Part shown: in pieces, positions 59,839-64,000 of the stretch
Position numbering within the stretch: the first letter of the stretch is position 1
Layout of the letters: each line of letters opens with the position of its first letter
Assembly: GCA_907164885.2 (NCBI GenBank)
Contig: OU015490.1
Coordinates: 212,113,847 to 212,177,846, forward strand
Source of the DNA: Dolomedes plantarius
Lineage: Eukaryota > Arthropoda > Arachnida > Araneae > Dolomedidae
Direction: 5' to 3'
DNA length: 64,000 bases
The notes under the pieces: model-generated
The model's input: the letters and a program-made list of their open reading frames with translations, nothing else
What the model was told of the DNA's origin: nothing
The model's database searches: none
Program-made: the position numbers and the translations under genes

Positions 59839-61143
59839 TATATATATATAATTATTATTATTCCTATATAATGGCAAACACGTTGCGACAAAAAAATTGT
59901 GTTTCCTACATTCCGAATTTTAAAATTAAAGATTAAAATTGAATGATTGTGATGAAACTGGTAAAATGTTGCTTTTAAAACACATATATACAACTCATTT
60001 TAAGGACCTAATTATTAAATATTATTAATAGGAGACGTATATTGGGAAAATTTTATATCTTCAAAATTATTATTAATTGTACATTATGTAGCATCTCTTA
60101 CCAATTATATGTTACCTGCATTCTAAGATTAAACCCAAAGACGGTATTCAGGATGTTGCACAAAGAACATGTCACTTACGGGTATAACTTCAAGTACATC
60201 TAAATGAATATTTAAGTCCTACACTAGGTTCGAGAACTAGAATGTCGTACAAAAGTAAATATTCTGGTGGAAAAAAATTCTAAGAGGTTTTGCAGTAATC
60301 TAAGCAGCGATTCTTTTTGCTAAATGATATGTTTTGATCACGTAAGGGATAAACGAATAATGGTCTCTTGATACAATAATCCAGGAGTTTTTTTTTCAAC
60401 ATTAAATCTATATATATTCCCTAATTCGAAAGGGATTTATATTTTGAGATTTGGAGATGGAACTCCATTTTAGAAGCATCAAGTATAAATTGTTCACTTA
60501 ATGGAATAGGTATGAAGAAAAGTATTTTTGATTACTTCTCAATCCAGAGTAATTTTTCTTTCCCTGCTACTGAACGCTATCAGTGCTTATCAATAAAGTA
60601 TCTTAAGGTTCACTCTGGTTGACAGTTCGACTTTCGAGCAGAGTTGATTATACATAAATAGTTCATGATACTTAGATGTTGGAAATAAGGATATTTATAT
60701 ATTTTTAAAATTATATATGCATTTAAAACGTTTTTATAATTGAAATAAAAATGATTGGAAAAAATATGAAATTTTTAACGTTATGATTTTAATAAAAAAA
60801 TATTTTTCACATTCTATTTCCGACTATTTCACTGTCTTTTTCTAATGTCAGATTTATTTAGAACTTAATATAAGTTTGAATTATGTCAATTTTTCTTAAT
60901 TCTAAATTTAAGAAGGATATTTCTAAATTAAAAAAAATATTTTCAACCTATAATAAATTATACTTTTAGTTTGAAGTACAAAGTTTTCCAAGTAGCTTTT
61001 TTAAGTTCAGTCGCTGTATTACATACGATTATACGGGATCAAAAAAAAATTCCTATACTGGAGAATTATTTGATGCTTTCTTACCCAGAGTCATTACATA
61101 TTCTAGAATTCCAATTTAAGAAAATTTATTGACAGCCTAATAA

Positions 61144-61146
<3 letters not shown>
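59839..61146. other. AT-rich spacer
   Basis: No gene or repeat recognised. Confidence 0.55.

Positions 61147-61198
<52 letters not shown>
61147..61198. repeat. (TA)n microsatellite
   Basis: About 26 TA units at the left border of a tandem array. Confidence 0.92.
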
Positions 61199-61201
<3 letters not shown>

Positions 61202-61202
61202 G

Positions 61203-61920
61203 ACAACGGATTTTATATAAAGAATATATTTATCAGAAATTTTTATACGATTTTCATAAATGTGTAGATATGTTTTTACTTTTAAGCAATTATTGAATTT
61301 TTATTTCAAGAAGTAATTTAATTAAAAATTATTTTACAGATAATTGATATCAGAAGATTTTTTATATGAATTTCAGATATATGTAAACATAGAATTCTGA
61401 TTTTAATGAGCTTTTTAATTTTCATTTCAAGCAGTAATTTAATCAAAAATAATGTTACCGATTATTGATTTCATATTTTTTTATAGGAATTTCAAATACG
61501 TGTAGATATATTTCATATTCTCAGAAAATGTTAAATATTTATTTCAATCAGTAATTTAATAAAACATAATTCAATAGATTACTGATTTTAGAAGTTTGTG
61601 ATATGAATTTGAAGTACGTAAATATATTTTTATCTTTTTAAGCAACTATTGAATCTTTATTTCGAGCAGTAATTTAATCAAAATTTATTTGACCGATAAC
61701 TGATTTCAGAAGTTTTTATTATGAATTTCGAATATTTGTGTATAAATCCATTCTTTTTAGAAATTGTTGAATCATTATTTCGAGCAGTAATTTAATGAAA
61801 AATAAATTTATCGTAAATCGATTTCAGTATTTTTTTTAAATATGAAATTCACATGTGCATAGATGTTTGTCATTCTAAGCAACTATTCAATCCTTATATC
61901 AAGGAGAAATTCAATCAATA
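61203..61920. repeat. Tandem repeat, six ~119-bp units
   Basis: The landmark TTATTTCRAGCAGTAATTTAAT recurs near 61312, 61433, 61550, 61668, 61786 and (variant) 61904. Each is followed by CGATWATTGATTTCAGAAG-TT and TATGAATTTCRAAT. Spacing is 117-121 bp. Confidence 0.85.
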
Positions 61921-62660
61921 AAATTTTTACAGAACATTTATACATGTCTAAAATCGAAATTTTGAGACATTTTGAGAGATTTATAACTCATAAATTTATT
62001 TTTATTGAACAATTCGAAAGATATATGCGAAAGGATCTTCAAAATTTCAAACCATTGACTTCTCTCTAATGTAATTTTTCTATTGAAAAGACGTCAGTAG
62101 ATTCAAATGAACAAAAAGTAAAATTGGAATGTGCAATTGTTTCTGATGCAGATTATCACCCTGCCTTAGTGTTGTAAAAGTCAAAAGTTATAGTTGAGCA
62201 AGCGACAAACAAACATACAGAATACATAAAACACGCCAAGTAGAGATAAATATGCAAATATTATTCCAGTTTTTTTCCCATAATCTCTACTGCATCCACT
62301 TAAACTACTGCATCCACTTAAAAAAGTGCTTTCAAATTAATTTCTATTAAAGTCACAAACTATTCTCAATTTGATATAAATTGAGTGACTTCAAACAGAT
62401 CCTTAGAAATTTCGCTTATGCATTACAATAAATGTTTTTTTCAATTATTTTTACATTTTTTGTGTCTACCGGAGTATGACAAACCTACAGTCTTACAATT
62501 GTACAGTCTATACGTCTTTACTCACTTATACAGATTAAAGTAGTATTTAATCAAGGAATTTTGAAGTACAGATATTGCTGTTGTCTGTGCTTGACTTGTA
62601 ACATATATTTTCTTGCCTGTCCTTGGACTGGGCTTTACCGTGTGTGCTTCTTAAAAGATA
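61921..62660. other. AT-rich spacer
   Basis: Nothing recognised. Confidence 0.5.
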
Positions 62661-62665
62661 AAACT

Positions 62666-64000
62666 AGTTGGTACCCGTCAAAACATGACGGCTAAATAGT
62701 AAATAAATGTACTAATACACAAATTCTACTCAACACATCATTGCCAAATGTTGAAAATCATAATAATGCGCAGAAACATTTTAATATGTTAAAGCTGCTT
62801 CGTGTTTAGTGAGTTTCTAAAGCCAGATTTAAAAATGTCACTGAGCATGCACAGAAAGCAATTTTTTTAATTGTGAATTATCGCTAATTAAACAGCGCGA
62901 AATAAACAATTTCCATTAGTTTAATCTTATATTTCCCAGACATAATTATCATAAACATAAAAATGGCAGAGATCGATCTAGGGAGAGTCCTCGGAATAAA
63001 CATGTTTATTATTAAAATATATTACTACTGGGCATGCGCAGAAACAGTGAGTTTCTAAAGCCAGGTATAGTGGACTTTCAAATTACCAAAAATCGAACAA
63101 AATTTGGAAATTTTGGGGTGTATTAATATTTTTTGAATATGTAAATATTGGAATAAAATGCTTTTAAAATATGTAATGAAAAGTAAAATTAAAACATGTT
63201 GCCTATAGAAAAGTAAATATTAAAGGTAGGTGGGAAAATATTTTTTATATAGCTTTTTATGAAATTAAGTTATTTCCAGATTTGCAAGTCTTTGAAATGC
63301 TCCTTGCGTCACAATCTTTTTAAAATTTTATAAATGTTATATCAAAGATTCCTCTTATACATTAAAATAAAGTTATGTAACCATTTAACGCTTCGACATC
63401 ATTAATATTATCAAAGTGTAACTTAAGTGTAGAAAAGTACAACAATTTCCGGAAAATTCAGAGTACAAACGTAAATATATTTCCTGAAAAATAACTTTTC
63501 AACGGAAGCACAAAGTAATATGTATTTATAAGCAATATAAATGCAAAATTAAGGGGATAACTTAAAAATTGGATCGCAAGGAGCATTTTAAAAAACATAT
63601 TAAAAATTTCAATTTTTAAAATATAAGTTTTTTTAATAGTTTTTAGAATTTTATAAGGTGTTTGATATAGTTATACCATAATGAATATATATGTAAAATT
63701 TGAAATATCAAAAATTGCTTTCTAATGTACACCATCCCTTTAAACATGCCTCTAAGCATGCGCACAAATCAATATTTAATTTTAAATTATTGCTAAATAA
63801 TAGAAATTGCGGTTACGAAAACCAAACTTAACAAATCTACGGATTACAATCTTTCGTTTAAGACCAAAATGAAGTAAATTGATGCAGTAGTTTTCTCTTA
63901 CGGACTGCATAAATAGTCGGCGTAGCAACTTAAATATATAGACTAGTGGGTACCCGTCAAAACATGACGGCTAGATAGTTAATAAATGTACTAATACACA
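62666..64000. repeat. Long-period direct repeat with a 6-bp hairpin
   Basis: A segment of about 60 bp at 62663-62721 recurs at 63939-64000, 1276 bp later. It includes GGTACCCGTCAAAACATGAC and AATAAATGTACTAATACAC. The hairpin CCGTCA-AAACA-TGACGG lies at 62675-62691 and 63954-63970. The phrase GTGAGTTTCTAAAGCCAG also recurs near 62809 and 63045. The second copy runs off the window, so the repeat length is unknown. Confidence 0.7.
63070..63739 (+). mobile_element. TTAA inverted-repeat element, copy 3, left end eroded
   Basis: It follows the same order as copy 1: GTGGACTTTCAAATTACC, then TTTGCAAGTCTTTGAAATGC, AAATAAAGTTATGTA, ATCGCAAGGAGCATTTTAAA and ACACCATCCC. TTAA (63740-63743) follows the right end. 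The outermost left bases are missing. Its flanks match a related unoccupied site at 62829-62832 (CCAGATTTAAAAATG). Confidence 0.8.

Overview
The window looks like intergenic, repeat-dominated DNA from an arthropod nuclear genome, most likely a spider. I infer this from AT richness, long (TA)n arrays, satellite-like tandem blocks and transposon families I associate with spiders. No sequence search could be run, so the host assignment is an inference. I see no convincing intact host gene, rRNA, canonical tRNA or CRISPR array. Nearly all recognisable coding capacity belongs to mobile elements, most of them broken.

Layout. 1-1.6 kb: a Tc1-like transposase relic next to an LTR-like promoter block read on the minus strand. 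2.6-8.1 kb: several tandem repeats, tRNA-like sequences and a small minus-strand transposase relic. 9.5-10.5 kb: a TTAA-flanked inverted-repeat element and a second MITE candidate. 11.06-12.5 kb: a jockey-type LINE whose 5' part is inverted relative to its 3' part. 12.77-17.25 kb: a minus-strand Ty1/copia element with 237-bp LTRs and a GAAAC target duplication, inserted in a short open frame. 17.4-20.9 kb: a ~300-bp satellite interrupted by a deleted piggyBac-like element. 21.3-26.9 kb: a ~350-bp satellite interrupted by a 3.45-kb hAT element (itself carrying a nested hAT-type MITE) and by a second TTAA element. 28.3-31.5 kb: two DD41D-type IS630/Tc1/mariner transposons back to back in (TA)n. 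33-40 kb: more transposase relics, including a mariner deletion derivative. 40.5-43.3 kb: a diverged ~1.15-kb duplication. 44-45.3 kb: a reverse-transcriptase-like fragment and a small membrane-segment reading frame. 47.2-47.5 kb: tandem tRNA T-arm-like hairpins. 48.5-56.3 kb: a nearly complete LTR retrotransposon. 57.4-59.8 kb: mariner and DD41D relics. 61-64 kb: further tandem repeats and a third TTAA element.

The most informative element is the 7.8-kb retrotransposon at 48.5-56.3 kb. It has a Ty3/gypsy-type reverse transcriptase, but integrase lies upstream of it (gag-protease-integrase-RT-RNase H). This is the copia-like order known for the Gmr1 group of gypsy elements. Its LTRs are almost identical, so insertion was recent, yet the single long frame has one TGA and the second integrase acidic residue reads Gly.

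The second highlight is a family of ~720-750-bp elements with inverted termini and TTAA targets. For two of the three copies an unoccupied paralogous site lies in this same window. Together the region records layered insertion into satellite DNA. Many TA-targeting transposons end exactly at long (TA)n tracts.
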